Assembly: GCF_021049245.1 (NCBI RefSeq)
Contig: NZ_CP088020.1
Location: 2,734,001 to 2,798,000, forward strand
Direction: 5' to 3'
DNA from: Radiobacillus kanasensis
GTDB lineage: Bacteria; Bacillota; Bacilli; Bacillales; Amphibacillaceae
Length of the DNA stretch: 64,000 nt
The first letter of the stretch is position 1; every line of letters starts with the position of its first letter. Below are positions 1-7,946 of the stretch, in pieces. The translations under genes and the position numbers were made by a program. The notes under the pieces were generated by a model. That model ran no database searches, was not told the DNA's origin, and worked only from the letters and a program-made list of their open reading frames with translations.

Positions 1-465
1 GACGCCATCTTTTTCATCCCAGTCTTTGAAATGAAACACTCCTTCTTCATCACAGTACTCTAATAGTTCCACATTAAAACCGGCCGCCTCAAATAAAACC
101 GTTAACGTATTATATGTATAAACAACCTTATGGCTTGCCGCTGGATGATCTTCTGGACCAGGACCTCCCACTTTCACTGTTTCTTGATACGTCCTATCCG
201 GAAAATATCCGTCTGGAACCGCACAGCGAATATACCCCAATGGCTTTAAAAACTGATAACAGATCTTTGCCGCTTTCAGCCCTTCTTCAAAAGTAAGGTG
301 CTCCCAGACGTGTTCCGCTAGTATAGCGGATATAGAACCGCGTTCAAAATCCCAAGTTTCTTCGTCTAGTAGATCCAATTCCTCTTCTTGGGTATGTATC
401 CAACCGGGATTATTGTTATAAAGACCAGCACCAATAACTACTTTTATTTCATTTGTTACATTCAT
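1..465 (-). CDS. SAM-dependent methyltransferase-like protein (partial, C-terminus beyond window)
   Basis: An open frame runs on the minus strand from an ATG at 463-465 to the window edge (155 codons, no stop reached). The segment reading ILAEHVWEHLTFEEGL, followed by AAKICYQFLKPLGYIRCAVPDG, resembles the post-motif region of predicted class I SAM-dependent methyltransferases, where an EH.WEHL motif precedes a helix and a strand ending in VPDG(Y/F)FPD. The glycine-rich SAM loop VVIGAG lies at the extreme N-terminus. Substrate is unknown. The gene is clearly truncated by the window, not by mutation. Family assignment is from motif resemblance only. Confidence 0.6.
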   Translation of the reverse strand, partial: MNVTNEIKVVIGAGLYNNNPGWIHTQEEELDLLDEETWDFERGSISAILAEHVWEHLTFEEGLKAAKICYQFLKPLGYIRCAVPDGYFPDRTYQETVKVGGPGPEDHPAASHKVVYTYNTLTVLFEAAGFNVELLEYCDEEGVFHFKDWDEKDGV

Positions 466-470
466 CCGTC

Positions 471-710
471 TCACCTACTACGATAATAGTCGACTACCTC
501 ATCTATTTTAATTGTTAATTCCTCGTTCTCTTTATTTAGTTGTTCGATTTGTTTTTGCAGTTCTTTATTTTTTTCTTTGTAAACCCGGACGGTCAGCCCC
601 AATGTAATGAAAAAGATTAGAACCATAAAGTCTCCCATATCACTAAAACCTTCAACCTTCAGAGGGGAAACTAGCAAAAAATTTACCGGAACCAAAGTTA
701 CTAAGATCAT
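471..710 (-). CDS. small membrane protein with C-terminal coiled coil
   Basis: 79 aa. The N-terminal half is hydrophobic (about residues 1-40, one or two membrane segments). The C-terminal half is strongly charged with heptad-like spacing (KEKNKELQKQIEQLNKENEE), indicating a short cytoplasmic coiled coil. It ends 6 bp before the start of the methyltransferase-like gene on the same strand, so the two may be co-transcribed. No family recognised. Confidence 0.5.
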   Translation of the reverse strand: MILVTLVPVNFLLVSPLKVEGFSDMGDFMVLIFFITLGLTVRVYKEKNKELQKQIEQLNKENEELTIKIDEVVDYYRSR

Positions 711-839
711 GAAAGCCCTCCCTTTATTACTTTCATTCTCCTTTTATTCTAACATATCCTTCCAGGTGTGAGTTTTACATTCCGTAACCTCTCCGGAAGT
801 ATATGTTAAGATGAAGAAAAAGACTATTGGGAGGTATTC

Positions 840-1073
840 GTGATTTATACCATACTGAGCCATATAGCTTTAGCTGTTATAACTGTATGTTTATTAAATT
901 ATGGAAGGAATCACTACGTTTTTGGTATTTTACTTCTTATATGTCTGTGGGTGATTTATGACTACATGAAGATGTTAGAAGTAAAAGCTGGAGTAAATAA
1001 TAAAACAAAAAGACTTGGCCTTTGTAGCTTCTTTATTGCAGGGATTATTGGTATCCTAATCATTTTCTTATAA
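840..1073 (+). CDS. small integral membrane protein (unknown)
   Basis: 77 aa starting with GTG at 840. A GGGAGG ribosome site at 829-834 with 5-nt spacing decides the start. Nearly the whole protein is hydrophobic, with probable membrane segments at about residues 4-20, 26-42 and 59-76, separated by a short charged loop containing KAGVNNKTKR. No known family recognised. Confidence 0.55.
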   Translation: MIYTILSHIALAVITVCLLNYGRNHYVFGILLLICLWVIYDYMKMLEVKAGVNNKTKRLGLCSFFIAGIIGILIIFL

Positions 1074-1089
1074 GTATTTTATAAATTGG

Positions 1090-1278
1090 TGTGTGATGTA
1101 CATTGTTCTTTCTATCCCCTTTGTTCATTTCTGGAATTATCTTTATCCTATCTCTTTTTAAATCTATACCAGGAAGAATCAAAAGATTACAGCGCCGCTA
1201 TTCATTTTAATTTAGACTTCCATAGCAATCATCATTATAGCCTTTTGTTTAGCATTTATTCTTTTCAAACAACAAAAA
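1090..1278 (+). pseudogene. possible decayed small membrane protein cut by the IS
   Basis: Two different frames encode hydrophobic stretches ending in basic residues: one at about 1102-1212 ending in KRLQRRYSF, another at about 1218-1280 containing IAIIIIAFCLAFILFKQQ. No single frame joins them, and the second runs straight into the left end of the insertion sequence. This suggests a small membrane gene that decayed or was interrupted. Evidence is weak because such hydrophobic frames also arise by chance in AT-rich DNA. Confidence 0.2.
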
Positions 1279-1296
1279 AAGAGGCTGGGACAAAAC
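1279..1296 (+). repeat. IS left inverted repeat
   Basis: AAGAGGCTGGGACAAAAC; pairs with 3105-3122 in inverted orientation with one mismatch out of 18. Confidence 0.85.
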
Positions 1297-1305
1297 CCAG
1301 TAACT

Positions 1306-1354
1306 AAAAAGAGTGGCACCCACACCATAAACCAGTGAGTGTCACTCTTTTTTT
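1306..1354 (+). terminator. hairpin inside the IS left end
   Basis: AAAAGAGTG-CAC on the left pairs with GTG-CACTCTTTT on the right across an approximately 20-nt loop, followed by a T run. This is typical of a terminator that blocks read-through into the transposase gene. Confidence 0.6.
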
Positions 1355-1441
1355 AATAAAATCCCAAAAAAATGTACGCAAAAAGGATACCTTCTGATAA
1401 TGTTAAAGTTACCACACCCAAACAGAATCGGAGGTATCCTT

Positions 1442-3268
1442 ATGTTTAAACAGTATAACATGAATCAAGTCATTTTGCCGCTAGATTTGGAAATCAAACT
1501 TCAGAAAAACGATATCGCCTATGCCGTCCATGATGTCGTGGAAGCTATTCCAGATGAGGCATTCACTGGATTTCTGCGTGAAACGGGATGTCCGGCTTAT
1601 CATCCGCGCATGATGATGAAAGTGGTTTTATGTGCTTATACGCAGTCGGTGTTCTCTGGCAGAAAGATCGAGGGATTACTGAAAGACAGTGTCCGGATGA
1701 TGTGGCTGGCCCAGGGGTATGAACCAAGTTACCGGACAATTAACCGTTTCCGTGTCCATCCGGAGGTAAAGGAACTATTGCGTCAGTGCTTTGTCCAATT
1801 CCGTTGTCAGCTTGTCCGAGAAAACGTCATCGAGGAAGAAGCCATTTTTATTGACGGAACGAAAATCGAAGCGAATGCCAACAAGTTTACGTTTGTCTGG
1901 CGCAAAGCGACGGAAAAGTACAGTTCCCGTTTAGTGGAAAAGTCTAACCGGATGTATGAAGAACTGTTGGAGAAAGAAATCATTCCGGAAATAGAACGGG
2001 AAAGTATGGAGGAACTATCCAGCCAAGAACTCGAAAAAGTGGTGGAAAAGCTGGAGGAGACGGTTGGTGAATATGATAAAAAGATAGAAGCAAGTGAAGA
2101 CGTAAGCGAACGGAAACAGCTTCGTTCTGAGCGCAAAACCCCTAAACAATACGGCAAGCAATTCAAGGATTTTGTGGTGCGCAAACAAAAATACCAACAC
2201 GATATGGCCATCTTCGGAGAGCGCAACAGTTATTCGAAAACGGATCACGATGCCACCTTCATGCGCATGAAGGATGATTACATGAAAAACGGCCAGCTCA
2301 AAGCCGGGTATAACGTGCAACTTGCGACAGAAGGACAGTATGCGCTCGCTTATGACGTGTTTCCGAATCCAACGGATACGCGTACCTTCACACCTTTCCT
2401 GGATAACATTGAGGAACACTTCTTTGACCTACCCAACTATATTGTCGCGGATGCCGGCTATGGGAGTGAACAAAATTACGAAGACGTCATCGAAAATCGG
2501 AAACGCACGCCATTGATTACGTATAACCAATACCGGAAAGAAAAGAAAAAGAAATATAAGCAGGATGCCTTTAACGTAGCCAATTGGCATTACGATGAGA
2601 TCGAAGATGCGTTTACGTGTCCAAACGATAAAAAATTAACATTCCGCTATCTATCCAATCGAACAGACCGATATGGTTATACAAGAACATATAACGTCTA
2701 TGAGTGTGAGGACTGTTTCGGTTGTCCGTTACGTTCGCAATGTACGAAAGCGAAGGAAGGAAACAATCGAAAGATCTATTATAATGAAAAGTGGGAAAAC
2801 CAAAAAGCATATACGAGACAGCAGCTTTCGGAAAAAGAAACGGGGAAAATCTATGGCAAACGCAAAATAGATGTAGAACCCGTCTTCGGATTTCTGAAGG
2901 CTAATTTGCGTTTCACCCGTATGTCGGTGAGAGGTAAAGAGAAAGTAGAAAAGGAACTGGGATTTGCATTCATGGCGGTAAACTTGAGAAAGTACACGGC
3001 CATGAATGCAAATCCAACCATAGATGGTGACCATAATTCAAACCAAAATGGTTCCCATCATCGAAAACCGATGATGGGAACCATTTTTAGGTTATTCTTG
3101 GCTAGTTATGTCCCAGCCTCTTCTCAAGATTTTTATTCAGCTTCTTTTACTACAGAAGCTTTCTCGTCTGGTTTTTTCTCATTAGATAAGAACCAACCAC
3201 CTACTGCGATTAGAAGCATGACACCCCAGAAAATGGACTTCCATATTGGCCCTTCCACAAAGTCATGA
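1442..3268 (+). CDS. IS1182-family transposase (reading frame runs out of the IS)
   Basis: The start ATG at 1442 gives the usual N-terminus MFKQYNMNQVILPLDLEIKL and has GGAGG at 1430-1434. An upstream in-frame ATG at 1400 lacks such a site. An N-terminal DUF772-type domain is followed by the DDE catalytic domain: first acidic motif FIDGTKIEANANKFTF, second YIVADAGYGSE, and the C-terminal E region DVEPVFGFLKANLRFTRMSVRG. A CXXC-type cluster (CEDCFGCPLRSQC) lies before the last motif. The family domain ends near AFMAVNLRKYTAM (about 3007). After that there is no stop inside the IS. The frame stays open through the 3045-3087 hairpin and the right repeat, and stops at 3268 antisense to terC, adding about 85 residues of junk. 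Confidence 0.85.
   Translation: MFKQYNMNQVILPLDLEIKLQKNDIAYAVHDVVEAIPDEAFTGFLRETGCPAYHPRMMMKVVLCAYTQSVFSGRKIEGLLKDSVRMMWLAQGYEPSYRTINRFRVHPEVKELLRQCFVQFRCQLVRENVIEEEAIFIDGTKIEANANKFTFVWRKATEKYSSRLVEKSNRMYEELLEKEIIPEIERESMEELSSQELEKVVEKLEETVGEYDKKIEASEDVSERKQLRSERKTPKQYGKQFKDFVVRKQKYQHDMAIFGERNSYSKTDHDATFMRMKDDYMKNGQLKAGYNVQLATEGQYALAYDVFPNPTDTRTFTPFLDNIEEHFFDLPNYIVADAGYGSEQNYEDVIENRKRTPLITYNQYRKEKKKKYKQDAFNVANWHYDEIEDAFTCPNDKKLTFRYLSNRTDRYGYTRTYNVYECEDCFGCPLRSQCTKAKEGNNRKIYYNEKWENQKAYTRQQLSEKETGKIYGKRKIDVEPVFGFLKANLRFTRMSVRGKEKVEKELGFAFMAVNLRKYTAMNANPTIDGDHNSNQNGSHHRKPMMGTIFRLFLASYVPASSQDFYSASFTTEAFSSGFFSLDKNQPPTAIRSMTPQKMDFHIGPSTKS
3045..3087. terminator. perfect 19-bp hairpin near the IS right end
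   Basis: Positions 3045-3063 are the exact reverse complement of 3069-3087, with a 5-nt loop. It is followed by TTTT on both strands, so it could terminate the transposase mRNA and also transcripts arriving from terC on the other strand. Confidence 0.7.
3105..3122 (-). repeat. IS right inverted repeat
   Basis: GTTATGTCCCAGCCTCTT; inverted copy of 1279-1296 with one mismatch. Confidence 0.85.
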
Positions 3269-3897
3269 GGGATGATGTGTACAGACTCGTGAGCCAAAGT
3301 GTGCATGAGTAATTTAACTCCTACCCAACCAACTAAAATCATTGCTGCAGTCTCTAAACTTGGACGTTCAGTAAGTAACTTAACGAAAATTCCGGCTGCA
3401 AATTTAATAACAATTAAACCTGCAACAGCACCCAATACGATGACGGTGAACTTAGCTCCATCCATACCTCCAATCATAGGGAGAGGGGTATCCGGTAATG
3501 CAATAACCAATGCTACGGCTGCAAGAATAGAGTCAATCGCAAAAGCAATATCAGCAAAGGCGATCTGAACGACTGTCATACCATAGCTTTTTCCCTTCCG
3601 CTCGCCCTCTTCTTTATGTCCTTTAAACAAGTGCTTTAAAGCGATGAACATAAGATATGCAGCACCAAGAGCTTGCACCTGCCACACGTGGAAAAGAAAT
3701 GAAATGATAAAAATCGCACCGATTCGAAAAACGAATGCGAGCATAAGTCCAATATTAATAGCTTTCTTTTGCTGATCCTCCGGTAAGTGCTTCGCCATAA
3801 CTGCCAACACCAAAGCATTGTCAGCTGAAAGAAGACCTTCTAATGCGATTAATACAATTAAAATCCATCCATACTCTACTAACAATGATGCTTCCAT
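3133..3897 (-). CDS. TerC family membrane protein (YkoY/YceF-like, probable Mn2+ exporter)
   Basis: 254 aa, normal length for the short TerC branch, with about seven membrane segments. Conserved acidic membrane motifs are visible: EGLLSADNALVLAVM near residues 20-34 and FADIAFAIDSILAA in the middle. A charged cytoplasmic loop (FKGHKEEGERKGKS) separates the halves. B. subtilis relatives YceF and YkoY export manganese, in part to metallate secreted enzymes. That role is inferred here. The ribosome site is AGGAGGTC directly before the ATG. The IS right end lies 11 bp beyond the stop, so the native terminator is probably lost. I looked for a yybP-ykoY manganese riboswitch upstream and did not recognise one. 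Confidence 0.85.
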   Translation of the reverse strand: MEASLLVEYGWILIVLIALEGLLSADNALVLAVMAKHLPEDQQKKAINIGLMLAFVFRIGAIFIISFLFHVWQVQALGAAYLMFIALKHLFKGHKEEGERKGKSYGMTVVQIAFADIAFAIDSILAAVALVIALPDTPLPMIGGMDGAKFTVIVLGAVAGLIVIKFAAGIFVKLLTERPSLETAAMILVGWVGVKLLMHTLAHESVHIIPHDFVEGPIWKSIFWGVMLLIAVGGWFLSNEKKPDEKASVVKEAE

Positions 3898-4073
3898 ATG
3901 ACCTCCTAAGTCCTACTGAACCCACAAAAAGTTAACGTTACGAAGGGTCCTTTATGTAATTTATAGTTCCATTTGCTACTTCATCCTTCTAAAATGGCGC
4001 CCATCCTCCTTAATTTTGGTAAAATTGCAACTTTTCTTGCATAAGTTACGTATCCTTATAAGAGGTGATTCCT

Positions 4074-4138
4074 ATTCGGTATGTTAAAAAGCCTTTTCAT
4101 AAAATGCAGGCTCTATTAAACTCTAAGTAGGACCGAAT
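4074..4138. other. nested inverted repeats upstream of terC
   Basis: ATTCGGT (4074-4080) pairs with ACCGAAT (4132-4138), and inside it AGCCT (4090-4094) pairs with AGGCT (4108-4112). This could be a structured leader or a relic of a mobile element. The rest of the roughly 390-bp gap between terC and the next gene holds only the remnant at 4151-4256. Confidence 0.3.
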
Positions 4139-4150
4139 GAAGATTTAATT

Positions 4151-4256
4151 ATGCAACTAGAAACTCCTGAAAATCATATCATATTTGGTATAAATGGGGA
4201 AACCATAACCTTTTTAAGTAGAAGTCCAATTTAAAGAAGGCGAAGATTACCGATGA
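4151..4256 (+). pseudogene. frameshifted remnant of a small unknown gene
   Basis: From ATG 4151 the frame reads MQLETPENHIIFGINGETITFLS. At about 4217-4221 a +1 shift is needed to continue as EVQFKEGEDYR before a TGA at 4254. The joined sequence is protein-like, whereas each frame alone stops early. Family unknown. Confidence 0.3.
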
Positions 4257-4291
4257 CGAGCTGAATCTCAAAAAAGTAAGGAGTGTTTACG

Positions 4292-4450
4292 TTGAGTGAT
4301 AACTCTAACAGAGATTTGAAACAGAGAAAAGTTCGAAAACGAGAAGTGTTTATTGAATTATTGTCCTGGATTCCCGAAATCATTGTATGGCCGATTCGAT
4401 TAGTGCTTTGGATTTTTAGAGACTTGGGAAAATTGTTTGATTTTATGTAA
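4292..4450 (+). CDS. small basic/amphipathic protein (52 aa, unknown)
   Basis: The start is TTG at 4292, set by AAGGAG at 4278-4283 with 8-nt spacing. The N-terminal third is charged and basic (DLKQRKVRKREVF). The rest is an amphipathic to hydrophobic segment rich in tryptophan (ELLSWIPEIIVW, then LVLWIFRDLGKLF). Such short Trp-rich proteins occur in Bacillaceae genomes as conserved hypotheticals. No function is known to me. Confidence 0.5.
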   Translation: MSDNSNRDLKQRKVRKREVFIELLSWIPEIIVWPIRLVLWIFRDLGKLFDFM

Positions 4451-4567
4451 TTTTGTATCCAAAGTCTCTTCCTAAATCTTTCTTTTGATAACAGATATTA
4501 CGATACCTTGAACGATAAACGTAAGGAGGACGAGAACCCATACACAATCCCTGTATGGAAAAACTTC

Positions 4568-4658
4568 ATTAATGTCCTTGTTGAATAATTTCTGCGACTT
4601 GTTTTTGCGACCACTTTTTCTCTGCACGAAGGATCGCTAGGCGGTTTTCTAGACAACC
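4568..4658 (-). pseudogene. remnant of an XRE-type helix-turn-helix regulator
   Basis: Minus-strand translation gives LENRLAILRAEKKWSQKQVAEII, the classic N-terminus of short XRE/Cro regulators. It degenerates immediately (QQGH, stop). Further downstream on the same strand (about 4565-4460) another frame encodes a single hydrophobic segment (LVLLTFIVQGIVISVIKRKI), the tail of a small membrane protein. Both look like deletion relics of a regulator-plus-membrane-protein pair. Coordinates are approximate. Confidence 0.45.
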
Positions 4659-4792
4659 TGAAGCCTTTAATCCCACAATTTATCTCTCCAAGGTACCTTT
4701 ATGTAAAGGTAATATTTTTAACTATAAGTAAACTGTTTTTTACGTATTATGATGGCGAATAATTAGAATTTATGTTGTAAGAATATAACTAA

Positions 4793-5216
4793 ATGAAAGG
4801 AAAGTAAGAACTCTAAAAATACTCACCACACTACCGTATTCATAAGTATTGCTGGACTGCTCATATACATAATTACAGATGATGGATTCCAACTTCAAAT
4901 TACAAATGAGACAGATCAAGAGATATCCGATTTGACTATAACCCCCGACTATATAAAAGCTGATATTACCATTCCTCCAATCGCACCAAATGAGACTTAC
5001 AATTTCAACGTAGATCTTACAAAACATTTTTTAGAGAACTTCAGATAATCCTCTCTGAAGATATTGTATAAGGATTTGAAAGGCAACACACAGGAGGAAA
5101 CGGTGATTGGATACTTTGAAAAGGGGTACTCTGGCGAGGCGGGCATTACGATTTGGTCAAAAGATGCAAGCGGGATAATGGAGATTGAGGTGAAAAACGA
5201 GACGAGTATTTACTAG
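4793..5216 (+). pseudogene. disrupted exported/membrane-anchored small protein
   Basis: A long protein-like frame reads from about 4806 (KNSKNTHHTTVFISIAGLLI, a membrane anchor) through LQITNETDQEISDLTITPDY and PPIAPNETYNFNVDLTKHF to an in-frame TAA at 5046. It then continues in the same frame as LKILYKDLKGNTQEETVIGYF to TAG at 5214. The natural start ATG AAA GGA AAG at 4793 is one base out of frame. So there is a frameshift at the N-terminus and a nonsense codon in the middle. The intact form would be about 135 aa of unknown role. Confidence 0.5.
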
Positions 5217-5348
5217 AGTTATGAGAAAAATCCCCATATATACCTACAAAAAAATCTATAAAACTATGTTACTCTTTTAATATCCATATAAAAAGAACAG
5301 AGCGCCTTTTACCGACGGACAAACCAACAAAAAGTGAGGTCTATTGTT

Positions 5349-6407
5349 GTGCCGGGATTACGAACAGAAATGAGAAAAGCACAAAAGAAGAAAAGAAGAA
5401 AGTGGTTCTATTTCATCACGGTTCCTTTACTTTTTATTGCTGGATTTGGTCTGTATATCTTTTATGAGACATACAGTGCAGCTAAAGAAGCCTACGTAAG
5501 TTTGGATCGTGATGATGGAAAATCAGATTTAAGAGAAGAACAGGTCACAATCGGAGATGAACCCATTTCCATTCTGTTAATGGGTGTTGAGGATTATTCG
5601 TCAAATGGACAACATGGTCGTGCAGATACGCAGATTGTGGTAACCCTTGATCCTAAAGAAAAGAAAATGACGATGACTACGGTTCCCCGTGATACGCAAG
5701 TTGAACTAGATTCTCCAAAAGTCTCTGAAAGATTCGCTGGCACCCACAAAATTACAGAAGCTTATACATTCGGAAGTGAGTCTGGATATGGCGGGGACAA
5801 ACTTGTTGTCGAAACAGTAGAAAAGCTTCTAGACATACCGATTGATGAGTTTGTTACCGTAAATTTTGATGGGTTCCGAGATATAGTGGATACTTTAGGC
5901 GGAGTAACAGTTGATATTAAAAAGGGATTTTGGGAAAAGAACATTTATGACCATAATAATAGAATCTACTTTGAACCAGGTATCGCTAAGCTTGATGGAG
6001 AAGAAGCACTTGCTTTCGTCCGTATGAGAAAAAGAGATGTGGCAGCCACTTATACAAGAGACGAGCGACAAAGACAATTTATAAAAGCTGCCATTGATGA
6101 AGCTATTTCTGCTGGGACACTTTTTAACATCGGCGAAATTTCTGATATCTTGGGGGAAAATATTAATACAAGTCTAAAACCTAAAGAGATTTTCACTTTA
6201 CAAAAAATGTATAGTAAAATGGACGCTTCCTCCATTAAAACCTATACGATTGAAGGGGTTAATGACAAAGTGAATGGCAAATATTATTTTTTCCCTGATG
6301 AAAACGGATTAGCTCAAACCACTCAAAAGTTAAAAGAGGAACTTGGGTTATCGGATGTGATGGAGTCTGGTAGTGAATCAGAGTCTGCGGCTGGGGATGC
6401 AAGCTAA
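5349..6407 (+). CDS. LytR-CpsA-Psr (LCP) family wall-polymer ligase
   Basis: 352 aa from GTG 5349, preferred because GAGGT at 5336-5340 is well spaced. An earlier in-frame GTG at 5334 overlaps that site. Topology is a basic cytoplasmic N-terminus (RKAQKKKRRKW), one membrane segment, then an extracellular LCP domain. Hallmarks are ILLMGVEDYSSNGQHGRADT, TMTTVPRDTQVEL, HKITEAY, FVTVNFDGF and FVRMRKRD followed by RDERQRQF (Asp/Arg cluster binding the lipid pyrophosphate). LCP proteins attach teichoic acids or other anionic polymers to peptidoglycan. The tail is Ser/Glu-rich (MESGSESESA). Confidence 0.88.
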   Translation: MPGLRTEMRKAQKKKRRKWFYFITVPLLFIAGFGLYIFYETYSAAKEAYVSLDRDDGKSDLREEQVTIGDEPISILLMGVEDYSSNGQHGRADTQIVVTLDPKEKKMTMTTVPRDTQVELDSPKVSERFAGTHKITEAYTFGSESGYGGDKLVVETVEKLLDIPIDEFVTVNFDGFRDIVDTLGGVTVDIKKGFWEKNIYDHNNRIYFEPGIAKLDGEEALAFVRMRKRDVAATYTRDERQRQFIKAAIDEAISAGTLFNIGEISDILGENINTSLKPKEIFTLQKMYSKMDASSIKTYTIEGVNDKVNGKYYFFPDENGLAQTTQKLKEELGLSDVMESGSESESAAGDAS

Positions 6408-6436
6408 AAAACATAACATTGTTTTCAACAGAAACG

Positions 6437-6459
6437 GGGAGCTAAGGACAGCTCCCTTT
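6437..6459 (+). terminator. candidate terminator of the LCP gene
   Basis: GGGAGCT (6437-6443) pairs with AGCTCCC (6450-6456), followed by a short T stretch. Confidence 0.45.
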
Positions 6460-6483
6460 CGCTTATTTTGTTATCGTTATCGT

Positions 6484-6930
6484 TCAAAGCTCTTCTATAA
6501 CAGAATCTAGATACGTACGATATTCTTCCGTCAGATTATTTGGTAATTGATCAAAATCGAAAAACCTTACCTCTAAAGATTCATTCTGATCGATGTTCCA
6601 TTCCCCATTAAAATCTCGGGATATATAAACAGCAGTAACAGAATATAGTTCATCTCCATTATCCACTTTGAAGTAGAATTCTGGACCAGAGAAAACATTC
6701 ACCAAGTATAGCTCTCCTACTACCAGACCGGTCTCTTCCTTCACTTCTCTTCTTGCTGCCTCTTCTAAGCTTTCCCCTAATTCCATAAGACCACCAGGTA
6801 ATCCCCATCCCCCATCTGTTCTATGTTGTAACAATACTTGATTTTTATTATTTATTAACACCACAACGGCTCCTGGTAAGATTAGCGGTCGATGTCCAAC
6901 CTTCTCTCGCAACTCTTCAATATAATTCAT
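6484..6930 (-). CDS. Nudix hydrolase
   Basis: 148 aa from ATG 6930 (AAAGGA about 10 nt upstream). A GTG at 6939 would sit on the ribosome site. A complete Nudix box is present: GGLMELGESLEEAARREVKEETGL, with the G...E...REVKEE pattern that binds Mg2+ and catalyses nucleoside-diphosphate cleavage. PGAVVVLINNKNQVLLQHR precedes it. The ATG overlaps the stop of the upstream frameshifted Nudix gene as ATGA, so the two were translationally coupled. Substrate unknown. Confidence 0.85.
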   Translation of the reverse strand: MNYIEELREKVGHRPLILPGAVVVLINNKNQVLLQHRTDGGWGLPGGLMELGESLEEAARREVKEETGLVVGELYLVNVFSGPEFYFKVDNGDELYSVTAVYISRDFNGEWNIDQNESLEVRFFDFDQLPNNLTEEYRTYLDSVIEEL

Positions 6931-7357
6931 TCGTTCCACATCCTTTGGAAACTAAAATTACTTTTCACTTCATTAGAAAAAAATTGTATCTTCCTTGCCA
7001 CTTCCTTAGGCTTAACTTCAATAGTCGATAATTTATCTACATCCACCCAAACAGGTATGTACTCTCCTCTATTTCGACCTGTAAACTCTTCTCCATTACC
7101 AGACCCAAAGATCCGCCAACTATATCAGCTGTGAAAAAATGTTGGCAACCGTTATACTGCACTTCTAAGAAATAATCGATTATTTCAATCTCAACGCCTA
7201 ATTCTTCCATAACTTCTCTAATAGTTGCTTTTTCAGGTGTTTCTCCTTCCTCAATGCCTCCACCCGGAAACACATAATATACTTTTCCTTCTTTTATTCT
7301 TTTAATCAATGCTACCTTGTTATTTTCAATCAATACAGCGGATGCTCTGTCTCTCAT
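6927..7357 (-). pseudogene. Nudix hydrolase disrupted by a 1-nt frameshift
   Basis: The N-terminal part starts at ATG 7357 (MRDRASAVLIENNKVALIKR) and contains a Nudix box GGGIEEGETPEKATIREVMEELGV. The frame then drifts after ADIVGGS at about 7110 and ends early at 7037. Shifting by one base restores the expected tail FGSGNGEEFTGRNRGEYIPVWVDVDKLSTIEV, ending at TGA 6927-6929, which overlaps the next gene's ATG. The broken site reads GGATCTTTGGG where one extra base is expected. An alternative start at ATG 7411 overlaps the Cdd1 gene stop (ATGAGTGA). Confidence 0.75.
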
Positions 7358-7403
7358 TGGTTTTCTCTCTTTCCTACCTTCAATATAGAAGTTAGCTTTG
7401 CTC

Positions 7404-7865
7404 TCACTCATACCAAGCCATTTTAGGCCTAGAACCTGGATAGCCATATGTCTCGCGATATCGCTTTCTTTCTTCTGTAAAATCAAACCACTGCTTGTCC
7501 ACACGAAATGTATTAGCATAGTAAATGACGCAGCGAATCTGGTCCTCCACACAAGGATCCGTCCACACACCTAGTTTCTCTTCTAATTGATCAAGTAGTT
7601 CTGCTCCGTCTTTACTCTTAATATCATCCAACGAGTAAAGCTCAAGTTTAAAAACCAATTTTTCTGCTAATTTAATTCCAATAGAAGGTACAACCTGAAA
7701 GTCTGCTAAACCTTTTAAGATTTTCGAACGCTCCTCTGATACTTCCAATATGTCTATAATGTTAGTCAAACCTAATTTATTAAAATCGCTTATTTTAATT
7801 TTATGATATCTGAGTTTTTGCTTCTCTTCTTGTGACAGCGGTAGCTTCGGTCTTTTATTACTCAC
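7404..7865 (-). CDS. Cdd1-family (pathogenicity locus) helix-hairpin-helix protein
   Basis: 153 aa. The central segment (VVPSIGIKLAEKLVFKLELYSLDDIKS) has helix-hairpin-helix character. The C-terminal half with CVEDQIRCVIYYANT and WFDFTEERKRYRETYGYPGSRP matches what I know of the Cdd1 family, small proteins of unknown biochemical role. It heads a unit with the two Nudix genes: its stop lies within 50 bp of, or overlaps, the next start. Function unassigned. Confidence 0.65.
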   Translation of the reverse strand: MSNKRPKLPLSQEEKQKLRYHKIKISDFNKLGLTNIIDILEVSEERSKILKGLADFQVVPSIGIKLAEKLVFKLELYSLDDIKSKDGAELLDQLEEKLGVWTDPCVEDQIRCVIYYANTFRVDKQWFDFTEERKRYRETYGYPGSRPKMAWYE

Positions 7866-7903
7866 TATGCATGAACCTCCAATTGACTTAGATATTTATT
7901 CTA

Positions 7904-7939
7904 TAAAAAGTGCGTTCATCCTCTTGGATCAACGCACTT
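7904..7939 (-). terminator. terminator of the 67-aa membrane protein gene
   Basis: AAGTGCGTT (7908-7916) pairs with AACGCACTT (7931-7939). On the minus strand the hairpin is followed by a T run (7904-7907). Confidence 0.75.
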
Positions 7940-7946
7940 CTTATAT

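Larger units (their letters stand above)
1279..3122 (+). mobile_element. IS1182-family insertion sequence
   Basis: About 1.84 kb bounded by 18-bp inverted repeats (1279-1296 and 3105-3122) that differ at one position, with consensus AAGAGGCTGGGACA-AAC. It encodes one DDE transposase. Hairpins just inside each end (1306-1354 and 3045-3087) could shield the transposase from outside transcription. No target duplication is obvious: the flanks aacaaaaa and ctcaagat do not match. The right end lies only 11 bp from the stop codon of the terC-like gene. Confidence 0.85.

Noticed and set aside
1086-1307. 73-aa plus-strand frame before the IS
   Set aside because: It crosses the IS left end and its residues are out of the hydrophobic frame, so only a weak remnant in other frames is reported.
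1807-2419. Long minus-strand open frames inside the transposase gene
   Set aside because: They are antisense shadows of the transposase, with low-complexity Ser/Phe-rich products and no ribosome sites.
3299-3568. 89-aa plus-strand frame within terC
   Set aside because: Antisense shadow of the TerC coding region. Its composition mirrors the codon positions of the real gene.
3898-4073. yybP-ykoY manganese riboswitch upstream of the TerC gene
   Set aside because: Expected from B. subtilis ykoY, but the conserved loop sequences were not visible on the minus strand. Only weak complementary stretches are present.
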